Positions 1 to 6,135 of a stretch of DNA of 8,743 nucleotides are shown here, piece by piece. Under the pieces are notes generated by a model that worked only from the letters and a program-made list of their open reading frames with translations, ran no database searches and was not told where the DNA came from. The translations under genes were made by a program, and so were the position numbers. Within the stretch, counting starts at the first letter, position 1. Each line of letters starts with the position of its first letter. Source of the stretch: Burkholderiales bacterium (GTDB lineage: Bacteria > Pseudomonadota > Gammaproteobacteria > Burkholderiales > Burkholderiaceae); NCBI GenBank assembly GCA_947372535.1, contig CANBUA010000206.1:1-8743 (forward strand). The letters are read 5' to 3'.

Positions 1-29
1 TGGTGTTGATGGGATGGCTCGCGGACCGA

Positions 30-644
30 TCAGGACTTGGCTGCGGCGCCTTTTCGGCCCAGGCCTTGCACGATCTCCAGCGCCTTGTCCACATTGGCCG
101 CAGGCGCCAGGCCGCCCACGGTGGCGGCGACCTTGCCGTCGGGCGTGACGATGAAGGTGGTGCGCTCGACGCGGGCATGGTCGATGTCGTTGCCGCGCGT
201 GTCCTTGCGGCCCGCAGGCGTATCGCTCACGCTCAGGTCAAAGGCGTGCGCCACCTTGCCTTCGGCGTCCGAGGCCACGGCGATCTTGCCGGCGCAGTAT
301 TCAGGATCGGCCGAGAAAGTGTTCAGGCGCGAGATGCTGTCCAGCGAGACGCCCACGATGGTGGCGCCGGCCTGCGCGAACTGCTCGTGCTTGACCGCGA
401 AGGTGTGGGCCTGGATGTTGCAGCCGCCCGTGTAGGCCGAGGGGTAGAAGTACACGACCACGGGGCCCTTCTTGAGCGCTTCCTTGAGCGAGTAGTCAAA
501 GGCCTTGCCGGCCAGCGAGGCCTGCAGCTTGAAGTCGGGCACGGCATCGCCTTCCTTGAGCGCGGCCATCGCAGGCACAGCGCAGGCCAAGGCGGCGGCG
601 ATCAGGGTGGTGTTCAGTGCGGTCTCAAAGATCCAGCGTGTCAT
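30..644 (-). CDS. Exported peroxiredoxin (AhpC/TSA, Bcp/PrxQ-like)
   Basis: A 204-residue thioredoxin-fold peroxidase, expected to reduce H2O2 or organic peroxides in the periplasm using a thiol donor. Residues 1-27 look like a Sec signal peptide ending in VPAMA. The core shows the peroxiredoxin signature PxxxTxxC: P68, T72 and peroxidatic C75 in YFYPSAYTGGC. An FIVTPDGKV strand near 164-172 is also typical. The PrxQ resolving Cys five residues after the peroxidatic one is absent (His80 there); the only other mature Cys is C117 in DPEYCAGK, which may act as resolving residue as in other atypical 2-Cys types. The mature protein has no Met. The ATG is preceded by AGGA at 7-base spacing. It is the last visible gene of the five-gene minus-strand operon, 58 bases after the dihaem cytochrome. 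Family assignment is firm; the physiological substrate and reductant are unknown. Confidence 0.88.
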   Translation of the reverse strand: MTRWIFETALNTTLIAAALACAVPAMAALKEGDAVPDFKLQASLAGKAFDYSLKEALKKGPVVVYFYPSAYTGGCNIQAHTFAVKHEQFAQAGATIVGVSLDSISRLNTFSADPEYCAGKIAVASDAEGKVAHAFDLSVSDTPAGRKDTRGNDIDHARVERTTFIVTPDGKVAATVGGLAPAANVDKALEIVQGLGRKGAAAKS

Positions 645-702
645 GTCGTGGTCCTGTTCAGTGGATGTGTTCGTTGGAATGAGGGTGGGTCGAGCTCGAA
701 AT

Positions 703-1419
703 TCACAAGCCGACGAGGTAGCTCGACAGGGCTTGCAGCTCGGCGTCGGTCAAGGCCTTGGTGCCTTGGTTCATCAAGCCACCAGGGCTGTTGTGGCGCT
801 CGCCTGAGCGCCAGTCCAGCAGTTGTTTGTCCAGGTAGCCGCGCTCTTGCCCCCCCAGGATGGGCACCAGCGGCGTGGCCGGCACGCCCTTGCCCTGTTC
901 GCCGTGGCAAGCCACGCAAGCGATGACGCCGCGGGCCGGGTCACCGTTCAGATACAGCTTTTTTCCCAGCTCCTGCGCAACGCTGGCCGGCGCAGCCTCG
1001 CCCTTCATGACCGGCAGGCTGCCAAAGTAAGCGGCGATGTCGGCCAGGTCCTCGTCAGAGACGCTGCGGGCCATCATGCTCATCTGATCGTGCTTGCGCG
1101 CGCCCGATCGGAAGTCCTCCAACTGCTTGAGGGCATAGGCCGGGTACTGCCCCGCCAGCTTGGCGAACTTGCCCATGCTGTTGACGGGCCCCTGCCCGTT
1201 GCCGTCGACGCCATGGCATTCCTGGCAGCGCTCGGCGTCCGACTTGTCCTTGCCCAACAGGGCATTGCCCTTGAGCGACGACAACGCAGGCGGTGTTGAA
1301 GGCACCGCCTTGCTGGATGCCGCGCGCGGCTTGGCCGCAGCGCCGGCCGCCATCGCCATGGGCATCATCGACAGGGAAAGCAGCACGGACATGAGCGCGC
1401 AAGGAATCAAAGGTTTCAC
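703..1419 (-). CDS. Dihaem cytochrome c (c4/c553-like), periplasmic
   Basis: A 238-residue protein with two class I cytochrome c domains in tandem, expected to carry electrons in the periplasm. A hydrophobic signal peptide (about 1-25, ending AMA) is followed by an Ala/Pro/Ser-rich linker to about residue 50. Haem-binding motifs are CQECH (65-69) and CVACH (168-172). Candidate distal Met ligands are in the DQMSMM cluster (113-116) and at M216 in GGLMNQG, each followed by the LxDxxLxxLxxYx helix typical of c4-type domains. The start is GTG at 1419, giving K2 before the hydrophobic core; an in-frame ATG at 1392 would start inside that core. No good ribosome-binding site is visible before either, so the start is moderately certain. 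It lies 24 bases after the small cytochrome gene and 58 bases before the peroxiredoxin gene, which fits co-transcription. It probably accepts or passes on electrons from the other haem proteins of the operon; that link is inference. Confidence 0.88.
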   Translation of the reverse strand: MKPLIPCALMSVLLSLSMMPMAMAAGAAAKPRAASSKAVPSTPPALSSLKGNALLGKDKSDAERCQECHGVDGNGQGPVNSMGKFAKLAGQYPAYALKQLEDFRSGARKHDQMSMMARSVSDEDLADIAAYFGSLPVMKGEAAPASVAQELGKKLYLNGDPARGVIACVACHGEQGKGVPATPLVPILGGQERGYLDKQLLDWRSGERHNSPGGLMNQGTKALTDAELQALSSYLVGL

Positions 1420-1443
1420 AACAGACAGCAGCGGGGACTTCGT

Positions 1444-1833
1444 TCAGGACTTCTTGTAGAAGGTGTGGCAAGTGCGGCAGTTGCGCGAAAGCGTGGTGGC
1501 CGATTCCGAGGCCGCCGTGAAATCCTTGGTCGCGACCGACTTCACGATGGACTCGGCCAGGTCCTTGCTCTTGCGCGACAGGTCCACGGCATCATCGGCA
1601 CCGCCTTTGGCCACGAAGTGCTGCTCGACCTTGCCGAACAAGGTTTGCAGCTCCTTGGCATCGGCCGTGCTGCCCGCGCCGTTCTGCGTGGCGATGTTGG
1701 ACGCCATGCTCTTGTTGGTGTCCTCGATGGTCTGCATCAGGTCCATGTCCAGGTCGCCGTCGGCGGCGCTCACCACGCCGCCGACACCGCCCAGGATCGC
1801 CATCGTGCTCAGGACGATGAGGAGTTTTCTCAT
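1444..1833 (-). CDS. Small monohaem cytochrome c (cytochrome c'/c-556-like)
   Basis: A 129-residue exported protein. Residues 1-23 form a signal peptide (MRKLL start, hydrophobic core, ending VSA). The single haem motif CRTCH lies almost at the C terminus (119-123), followed only by TFYKKS. A C-terminal haem site on a short, helix-rich protein is the hallmark of class II (four-helix bundle) cytochromes such as c' and c-556. Met residues at 30, 33 and 43 lie in the predicted first helix, where c-556-type proteins place their sixth haem ligand, so an electron-carrier role is more likely than gas binding; this is inference. The ATG has GAAGG upstream at about 11-base spacing. It starts 22 bases after the DUF1501 stop codon and ends 24 bases before the dihaem cytochrome. 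Its partner is unknown. Confidence 0.8.
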   Translation of the reverse strand: MRKLLIVLSTMAILGGVGGVVSAADGDLDMDLMQTIEDTNKSMASNIATQNGAGSTADAKELQTLFGKVEQHFVAKGGADDAVDLSRKSKDLAESIVKSVATKDFTAASESATTLSRNCRTCHTFYKKS

Positions 1834-1855
1834 ACTGCGTTCAGCCTTCAGGTCA

Positions 1856-3307
1856 TCAAGCCAGGATGTCCTTGATCACCTTGCCGTAGACCACGGTGGG
1901 GCGCTCGGACCGGCCGCTGTTGAGGAAGGTGGTCTTGAGGTGGTCCAGGCCGACCAGTTGCAGCACGGTGGCGTGCAGGTCATAGGTGTCCACGGCCTTG
2001 TCCTTGTCGGCCACTTGCAGGCCGACTTCGTCGGTTTCGCCGTAGGTGAAGCCGGCCTTCAAGCCGCCACCGGCCAGCCACTGGGTGTAGCCCCAGGGGT
2101 TGTGGTCGCGGCCGTTACCGCTCTGGCCGTAGGAGGTGCGGCCGAACTCGGAGGTCCACACCACCAGCGTCGATTCCAGCAGGCCACGCGACTTCAAGTC
2201 GGCCAGCAGACCGGCGATGGGCTTGTCCACCATCTTGGCCATCAGGCCGTGGTTCTTGTCCAGGTCGTTGTGCGCATCCCAGCTGTTGCGGTCGGCGTCG
2301 GCACCTTCAGGCGCGCCGGAGACCACCTGGATGAAGCGCACGCCGTTCTCGACCAGGCGGCGGGCACGCAGGAGCACCTCGCCATAGCCTTGGCTGGTCT
2401 TGTCGTTCAGACCGTACATCTCCTTGGTGGCATCGCTTTCCTTGCTGATGTCCACGGCCTTGGGCGCGGCCACTTGCATGCGGTCGGCCAGCTCGTAGGA
2501 CTGGATGCGGGCGCGCAGTTCGGTGTCCTGCGAGTAACGCTCGGCGCCGAAGTTGTTCAGGCGCTTGAGCAGGTCCAGCGACGCGCGCTGTTGCTTCTCG
2601 GTGCGGATGTCCGGGCGGTCCAGGTAAAGGATGGGCGACGGGCCAGGACGGAAAGCCGTGCCTTGGTAGACCGCGGGCAGGAAGCCCGAGTTCCAGTTCA
2701 CGGAGCCCGCTTGCGGCTCGCGGTCACCGTTGTAGAGCACCACGTAAGGCGGCAGGTCGCGGTTGGCCGAGCCCAGCGCATAAGTGATCCAGGCGCCCAG
2801 TGAAGGACGGCCGGGGTTCAAGTCACCGGTGTTGAGCTTGAGGATGGAGATGTCGTGCGTGGCACCGACCGTCACGCTCGACTTGATGAAGGTCATCTTG
2901 TCGGCATGCTGGGCCAGGTTGGGCAGCAGGTTGGAGAACCAGGCACCGCTCTCGCCATACTGCTTGTAGCTGCGCTCGTTGGACATGTAGAGCTTGCCCA
3001 CGCCACCCTGTGTACTGGTCTTGATGCCCTTCAGGAAGGACGCGGGGATCTCCTGGCCGGCCAGGCGGGCCAGTTCGGGCTTGTAGTCATACAGGTCCAG
3101 CGTGCTGGGCGCGCCGTTCTGATGCAGCCAGATGATCGATTTGACCTTGGCTGGAAAGTGCGGCTGCTTGGGCGCCAAGGGGTCGATCAGCTCAGCGGCG
3201 CTGGCCGCCGAGAAGGCGCCCAAACCGGGGATGACACCGCTGAGGGCTGCGCCGCCCAGGCCCAGGCCAGATTTGCGAAGGAAGTCGCGGCGAGAATCGT
3301 TGTTCAT
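1856..3307 (-). CDS. DUF1501 protein, Tat-exported, alkaline-phosphatase/sulfatase-like clan
   Basis: A 483-residue protein of the DUF1501 (PF07394) family, which belongs to the alkaline phosphatase/sulfatase structural clan; its reaction is not established. The N terminus has a textbook twin-arginine signal, SRRDFLRKSG (5-14), then a hydrophobic stretch ending near ASAA (38), so it is exported folded, perhaps with a metal cofactor. Family landmarks include HQNGAPSTLDLYDYKPEL (62-79), WDAHND (343-348), TSEFGRT (385-391), GRDHNP (399-404) and DLHATVLQLVGLDH (443-456). The Asp/His residues of the last motifs (D401, H402, D443, H445) are candidate metal ligands. There are no Cys. I chose ATG at 3307, with AAGGA 7 bases upstream, over an in-frame TTG at 3334. 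It starts 42 bases after the DUF1549/DUF1553 stop. In Planctomycetes DUF1501 genes commonly sit beside DUF1549/DUF1553 genes, as here. Possible roles are an ester or sulfo-ester hydrolase or a binding protein; neither is proven. Confidence 0.9.
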   Translation of the reverse strand: MNNDSRRDFLRKSGLGLGGAALSGVIPGLGAFSAASAAELIDPLAPKQPHFPAKVKSIIWLHQNGAPSTLDLYDYKPELARLAGQEIPASFLKGIKTSTQGGVGKLYMSNERSYKQYGESGAWFSNLLPNLAQHADKMTFIKSSVTVGATHDISILKLNTGDLNPGRPSLGAWITYALGSANRDLPPYVVLYNGDREPQAGSVNWNSGFLPAVYQGTAFRPGPSPILYLDRPDIRTEKQQRASLDLLKRLNNFGAERYSQDTELRARIQSYELADRMQVAAPKAVDISKESDATKEMYGLNDKTSQGYGEVLLRARRLVENGVRFIQVVSGAPEGADADRNSWDAHNDLDKNHGLMAKMVDKPIAGLLADLKSRGLLESTLVVWTSEFGRTSYGQSGNGRDHNPWGYTQWLAGGGLKAGFTYGETDEVGLQVADKDKAVDTYDLHATVLQLVGLDHLKTTFLNSGRSERPTVVYGKVIKDILA

Positions 3308-3349
3308 GTTCGTATCCTTGTGGATTTGGTTCAATGGTGTGATGACGGC

Positions 3350-5713
3350 TCAGAAGCGGTAAGCAAAATCGTTGGAGTTGGCGACCGCGTGAACGAGGTC
3401 GACAAACGCCGCGGACTTGACCGGATCGAAGCGGCTGGTGTCCTTGAGGCCTTGCGGGACGGCCACGGCGAACTTGCCGTCGGCGGCCTTCTGCTTGATC
3501 ACCACTTGCTCGCTGGCCAGGAACTCCTTCAGGGCCTTGCGCTCGGTCTGGTTGGGATCGCGGGCAAACAGGATCTGGTAGAGCTTGCTCAGTTGGGCAT
3601 CTTCTTGCGGACCGGCTTCGTTGATCACGCGGCCTGCCAGGGCTTGCGACCAATCGAACACCACATCGCTGTTGAACAAGGTCAGGGCTTGCAGCGGCGT
3701 CGTGGTCACGTCACGCTTGTGGTGGGGCTTGCTCGGATCAGCCGGGTCGAAGTTTTGCGTGACGGGGTATGGGAAGCTGCGGCGGTTGAAGATGTAGACG
3801 CTGCGGCGGTACCAGTCTTCCTTGTTGTCAGAGACCGTCCAGGCGCGGTTGCCGTTGAAGTCCTGCGACTTGCCAACGTCCAGGCCAGCCTTGACGATGG
3901 GCGGGAACACCGACGGGCCACCGACCTTGTCGACCAACAGGCCCGATGCGTACAGCAGCGAGTCGCGGATCTCTTCGGCTTCCAGGCGCTTGCGGGGATA
4001 CACGGCCAGCAGCTTGTTCTCCGGGTCGGCCTTGATCACGTCATCACGCTGGTTGGAGGACTGGCGGTAAACGCTGGAGAGCAGGATTTCGCGGTGCAGT
4101 TGCTTGACGCTCCAGCCCTTGTTCACGAAGTCACTGGCCAGGTAATCCAGCAGTTCGGGGTTGGTGGGCTTGGCGCCGGCACGGCCGAAGTCAGCCACCG
4201 TGGCCACGATGCCCTTGTCGAAGTACTGGCTCCAGACACGGTTGGCATAGACGCGGGGTGTGAGCGGGTTGCTCGGGCTGGTCAGCCAGTTGGCCAGGGC
4301 CGTGCGACGGCCGGACGACGTGGCCGTTGGCGTGATTTGTGGCTGCTCCTTGCCACCCCACAGCGCGGGGATGCCGGGCTGCACTTCTTCCAGCGGACGC
4401 TCGTGGATGCCGCCAAAGCGCAGTTGTGTCGCTGGCGAGTCGGCATGGCCCAGCTCGGTGGCGGCCGTCAGGTATTTGGAACCGCGCTCGGGCTTGAGCT
4501 TGTCGAACTTCTTGAGCTGCTCGGTCAGGGCTTGGTAGTCCTTGAGCTTGACGGCGTTGGCCGGGTCGTACTCTGTGCGCTCTTTCTCTGCGCCTGTTTC
4601 GCGCAGGAAGGCCACGATGTCCTGATCCGAGGCCACGGTCTTGAGGCGGAAATTCACCCAGCGGTCCAGCGGGGTCCATTGGTCCTCAGGCTTGAAGATG
4701 GACTCGCGGCTGTCGGTCAGGTAGCGCTCGTTGTGATACTGGCGGCCCTTCTCGCGCACGCTGTCCAGGATGGCCTTTTGCTTGGCGCGGATGTCCTTCG
4801 TGGCCTCGTTATAGACGGCCTGTTGCTTTTCAAAAGCTTGGTCCCACTCGGTTTCGGTACCTTTGGCCAGCGGCGTTTTTTCGTCGAAGCTGGTGTTGGC
4901 GAAGAAGGCCTGCAGCTGGAAGTATTCCTTCTGGCTGACCTTGTCGGCCTTGTGGTTGTGGCACCGCGCGCAACCGATGGTGCTGCCCAGGAAAGCCTCC
5001 CCCACCAAGTCGGTCATGTCAGTGGCGATCTGGTACTTGCGCTGAACGAGGTCACGCGAGTTGGCGTTGTCGGGGTAGCCCGCCAGGAAGCCCGTGGCCA
5101 CTTTGGCCTCTTGCTTGTCAGGCCAGAGTTCGTCGCCAGCGACTTGCTCCTGGATGAACTGGCTGAACGGCTTGTCCTGGTTGAAGGCGTTGATGACGTA
5201 GTCACGGTAACGCCAGTTGTTGGCCCGCGTGTTGTCGTTCTGGAAGCCCGAGCTGTCGGCGTAGCGGGCCACGTCCAGCCAGCGACGCGCCTGACGCTCG
5301 CCGAAGTGATGCGAGGCCAGCAGGCGATCGACCAGCTTCTCGTAGGCATTGGGCGACTTGTCGGTCACGAAAGCCGTGATCTCTTGGGACGTCGGCAGCA
5401 AGCCCCAGGCATCCAGCGTGGCGCGGCGGATGAAGGTGCCCCGGTCGGTTTCTGGCGAGGGCTTGAGGCCCTTGGCCTCGATGGGCGCCAGCACGAACGC
5501 ATCGATGGGTGAACGCACCCAGGCTTTTTGCTTGACGGCGGGCACGGCAGGCGCCTTGACCGCCACATAGGGCGACCACGCTTTGGCGGGGGCAGTGACG
5601 GCCTTGGCCGCATCAGCCACCGGCTTGGCGTCGGGCTTGACAGGGGCTTCTGCTGCCGAGGCCCCGAGCGCCAGCGAGCCCAGCAAGATCGATAAATAGA
5701 TGGACTTATTCAT
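3350..5713 (-). CDS. DUF1549-DUF1553 (PSCyt2-PSD1) cytochrome-like exported protein
   Basis: A 787-residue protein and first gene of the minus-strand operon. Residues 1-20 are a Sec signal peptide (cleavage after ASA), followed by an Ala/Pro/Lys-rich linker to about 62. The DUF1549/PSCyt2 domain spans about 66-272. It includes SPIDAFVLAPIEAKGLKPSP, RWLDVARYADSSGF, NNWRYRDYVINAFNQDKPF and GCARCHNHK with haem motif CARCH (248-252). A charged, helical middle region (about 285-410) separates it from the DUF1553/PSD1 domain (about 468 onward), with LANWLTSPSNPLTPRVYANR, a YRQSS segment and TTPLQALTLFNSD. The N-terminal PSCyt1 haem domain found in many planctomycete relatives is absent. Sulfur content is extreme: the only Met are M1 and M233 and the only Cys are the haem pair. 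The ATG has GAGG upstream at about 9-base spacing. Family membership is clear; biochemical function is not known for the family. It is presumably a periplasmic redox protein working with DUF1501 and the cytochromes. Confidence 0.92.
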   Translation of the reverse strand: MNKSIYLSILLGSLALGASAAEAPVKPDAKPVADAAKAVTAPAKAWSPYVAVKAPAVPAVKQKAWVRSPIDAFVLAPIEAKGLKPSPETDRGTFIRRATLDAWGLLPTSQEITAFVTDKSPNAYEKLVDRLLASHHFGERQARRWLDVARYADSSGFQNDNTRANNWRYRDYVINAFNQDKPFSQFIQEQVAGDELWPDKQEAKVATGFLAGYPDNANSRDLVQRKYQIATDMTDLVGEAFLGSTIGCARCHNHKADKVSQKEYFQLQAFFANTSFDEKTPLAKGTETEWDQAFEKQQAVYNEATKDIRAKQKAILDSVREKGRQYHNERYLTDSRESIFKPEDQWTPLDRWVNFRLKTVASDQDIVAFLRETGAEKERTEYDPANAVKLKDYQALTEQLKKFDKLKPERGSKYLTAATELGHADSPATQLRFGGIHERPLEEVQPGIPALWGGKEQPQITPTATSSGRRTALANWLTSPSNPLTPRVYANRVWSQYFDKGIVATVADFGRAGAKPTNPELLDYLASDFVNKGWSVKQLHREILLSSVYRQSSNQRDDVIKADPENKLLAVYPRKRLEAEEIRDSLLYASGLLVDKVGGPSVFPPIVKAGLDVGKSQDFNGNRAWTVSDNKEDWYRRSVYIFNRRSFPYPVTQNFDPADPSKPHHKRDVTTTPLQALTLFNSDVVFDWSQALAGRVINEAGPQEDAQLSKLYQILFARDPNQTERKALKEFLASEQVVIKQKAADGKFAVAVPQGLKDTSRFDPVKSAAFVDLVHAVANSNDFAYRF

Positions 5714-5778
5714 ATTGACTGACCTCAGATACTTTGAGCGATTTACTCATGTGCTTCATTCGTTAACGAGAATAGATA

Positions 5779-5839
5779 CCCGATCACCCATGTGCACCCA
5801 GCTCGACGGCTTGACCGCATGAAACGCAGCATGATCGGG
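5779..5839 (-). repeat. 8-base inverted repeat in the operon's predicted leader
   Basis: CCCGATCA at 5779-5786 and TGATCGGG at 5832-5839 form a perfect 8-base inverted repeat with a 45-base spacer. If transcription starts near 5838, the first bases of the message could pair with the second arm, making a 5' stem-loop; alternatively it is a DNA-binding site. A small CGG-UCAAG-CCG hairpin could form inside the loop. Function is unknown. Confidence 0.4.
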
Positions 5840-5848
5840 GTGGGTAAT

Positions 5849-5864
5849 AGCAACTAGCGGGCCA
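5849..5864 (-). promoter_or_regulatory. Sigma-54 (-24/-12) promoter for the cytochrome/DUF1501 operon
   Basis: Read on the minus strand this is TGGCCCGCTAGTTGCT. It matches the sigma-54 consensus TGGCACG-N4-TTGCW at every defined position except one (C for A in the -24 box), with exact GG-to-GC spacing. Transcription would start near 5838, giving a leader of about 125 bases before the ATG at 5713. Confidence 0.75.
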
Positions 5865-5906
5865 GCTTCAAAAAAACACACAAATTCTGTTAAGTCATTG
5901 TTTTTA

Positions 5907-5935
5907 TTGGATATTCAAGTCGCTCATTTGGATAT
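5907..5935. repeat. TTGGATAT direct repeats, 21 bases apart
   Basis: TTGGATAT occurs at 5907-5914 and 5928-5935, a spacing of 21 bases, about two helical turns. The first copy also sits in an imperfect dyad, TTGGATATTCAA (5907-5918, 10 of 12 positions symmetric). Same-face spacing upstream of the minus-strand sigma-54 promoter would suit a dimeric or oligomeric activator, but such short repeats also arise by chance in AT-rich DNA. Confidence 0.35.
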
Positions 5936-5950
5936 GAAGATGCCTCATTG

Positions 5951-5984
5951 AGCAGGGCAGGATGACCGTCGATCAACACCTGCT
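5951..5984. promoter_or_regulatory. Candidate enhancer dyad midway between the two promoters
   Basis: AGCAGG (5951-5956) and CCTGCT (5979-5984) form a perfect 6-base inverted repeat centred near 5967.5. The centre is about 127-130 bases from both predicted start sites (near 5838 and 6094), a usual distance for the upstream site of a sigma-54 activator. The arms are short, so this is a candidate only. Confidence 0.3.
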
Positions 5985-6020
5985 TATTTCTCAACACACA
6001 TATTGTTCAAAACTCAACAC
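5973..6020. repeat. Three TCAACAC direct repeats
   Basis: TCAACAC occurs at 5973-5979, 5991-5997 and 6014-6020, with start-to-start steps of 18 and 23 bases. Two copies are followed by CCTG or CCCTG. They lie about 75-120 bases upstream of the predicted porin transcription start, where activator sites would be expected. The steps are not uniform multiples of a helical turn, which weakens the case. Confidence 0.35.
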
Positions 6021-6067
6021 CCTGATTGAAAATCCACCACAAAAGCAGAGAAAACCTTCAAAAAAGC

Positions 6068-6083
6068 TGGCACAACTCCTGCA
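6068..6083 (+). promoter_or_regulatory. Sigma-54 (-24/-12) promoter for the porin/binding-protein unit
   Basis: The sequence TGGCACAACTCCTGCA matches TGGCACG-N4-TTGCW with two differences (A for G at the end of the -24 box, C for T at the start of the -12 box). The invariant GG and GC are kept at exact spacing. Transcription would start near 6094, about 42 bases before the GTG start at 6136. The presence of a second such promoter facing the other way strengthens the call. Confidence 0.68.
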
Positions 6084-6122
6084 GATATGCGACTCACGAA
6101 ATATTGATTCGCCAACCCGGAC

Positions 6123-6127
6123 AGGAG
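6123..6127 (+). promoter_or_regulatory. Ribosome-binding site fixing the porin GTG start
   Basis: AGGAG lies 8 bases before the GTG at 6136. It is the only strong ribosome-binding site near the 5' end of this reading frame, and the next residues form a proper signal peptide, so it decides the start against the ATG at 5962. Confidence 0.8.
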
Positions 6128-6135
6128 TTTTCAAG

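Larger units (their letters stand above)
5714..6135. promoter_or_regulatory. Divergent intergenic control region
   Basis: This 422-base stretch between the two divergent units is clearly more AT-rich than the flanking genes and holds no convincing gene. An in-frame ATG at 5962 would extend the porin by 58 residues, but it lacks a proper ribosome-binding site, encodes no plausible signal peptide and would run through the plus-strand promoter. What I see are two sigma-54-type promoters facing outward (5849-5864 minus, 6068-6083 plus), short direct repeats and a partial dyad between them, and an inverted repeat within the predicted leader of the minus-strand operon. This architecture fits co-regulation of both units by one bacterial enhancer-binding protein. 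Confidence 0.75.

Noticed and set aside
1..29. Possible terminator after the peroxiredoxin gene
   Set aside because: Only 29 bases are available and no hairpin with U-run is seen; the operon end cannot be determined.
690..699. Perfect palindrome TCGAGCTCGA between the dihaem cytochrome and peroxiredoxin genes
   Set aside because: Too short for a terminator and without a following U-run; may be chance.
1463..2803. A 446-codon plus-strand open frame antisense to the small cytochrome and DUF1501 genes
   Set aside because: Low-complexity Val/Gly/His/Gln-rich translation typical of antisense to high-GC genes; no family features.
3308..3334. Upstream TTG start for the DUF1501 gene
   Set aside because: The ribosome-binding site AAGGA lies within this extension, 7 bases before the ATG at 3307, and the Tat signal begins directly after that ATG.
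2855..5512. An 885-codon open frame on the plus strand, antisense to the DUF1549/DUF1553 and DUF1501 genes
   Set aside because: It is a shadow frame of GC-rich coding DNA: its translation is Val/Gly/Leu/Ala-rich without recognisable domains, signal or ribosome-binding site, while the opposite strand encodes two clear protein families.
5792..5797. TGCACC resembling an NtrC half-site
   Set aside because: Only one half-site without its partner, and it lies downstream of the minus-strand promoter, inside the predicted leader.
5962..6135. N-terminal extension of the porin from an ATG at 5962
   Set aside because: No properly spaced ribosome-binding site, would bury the signal peptide 58 residues in, runs through the sigma-54 promoter at 6068-6083, and contains Cys residues unlike the rest of the protein. 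GTG at 6136 is much better supported.
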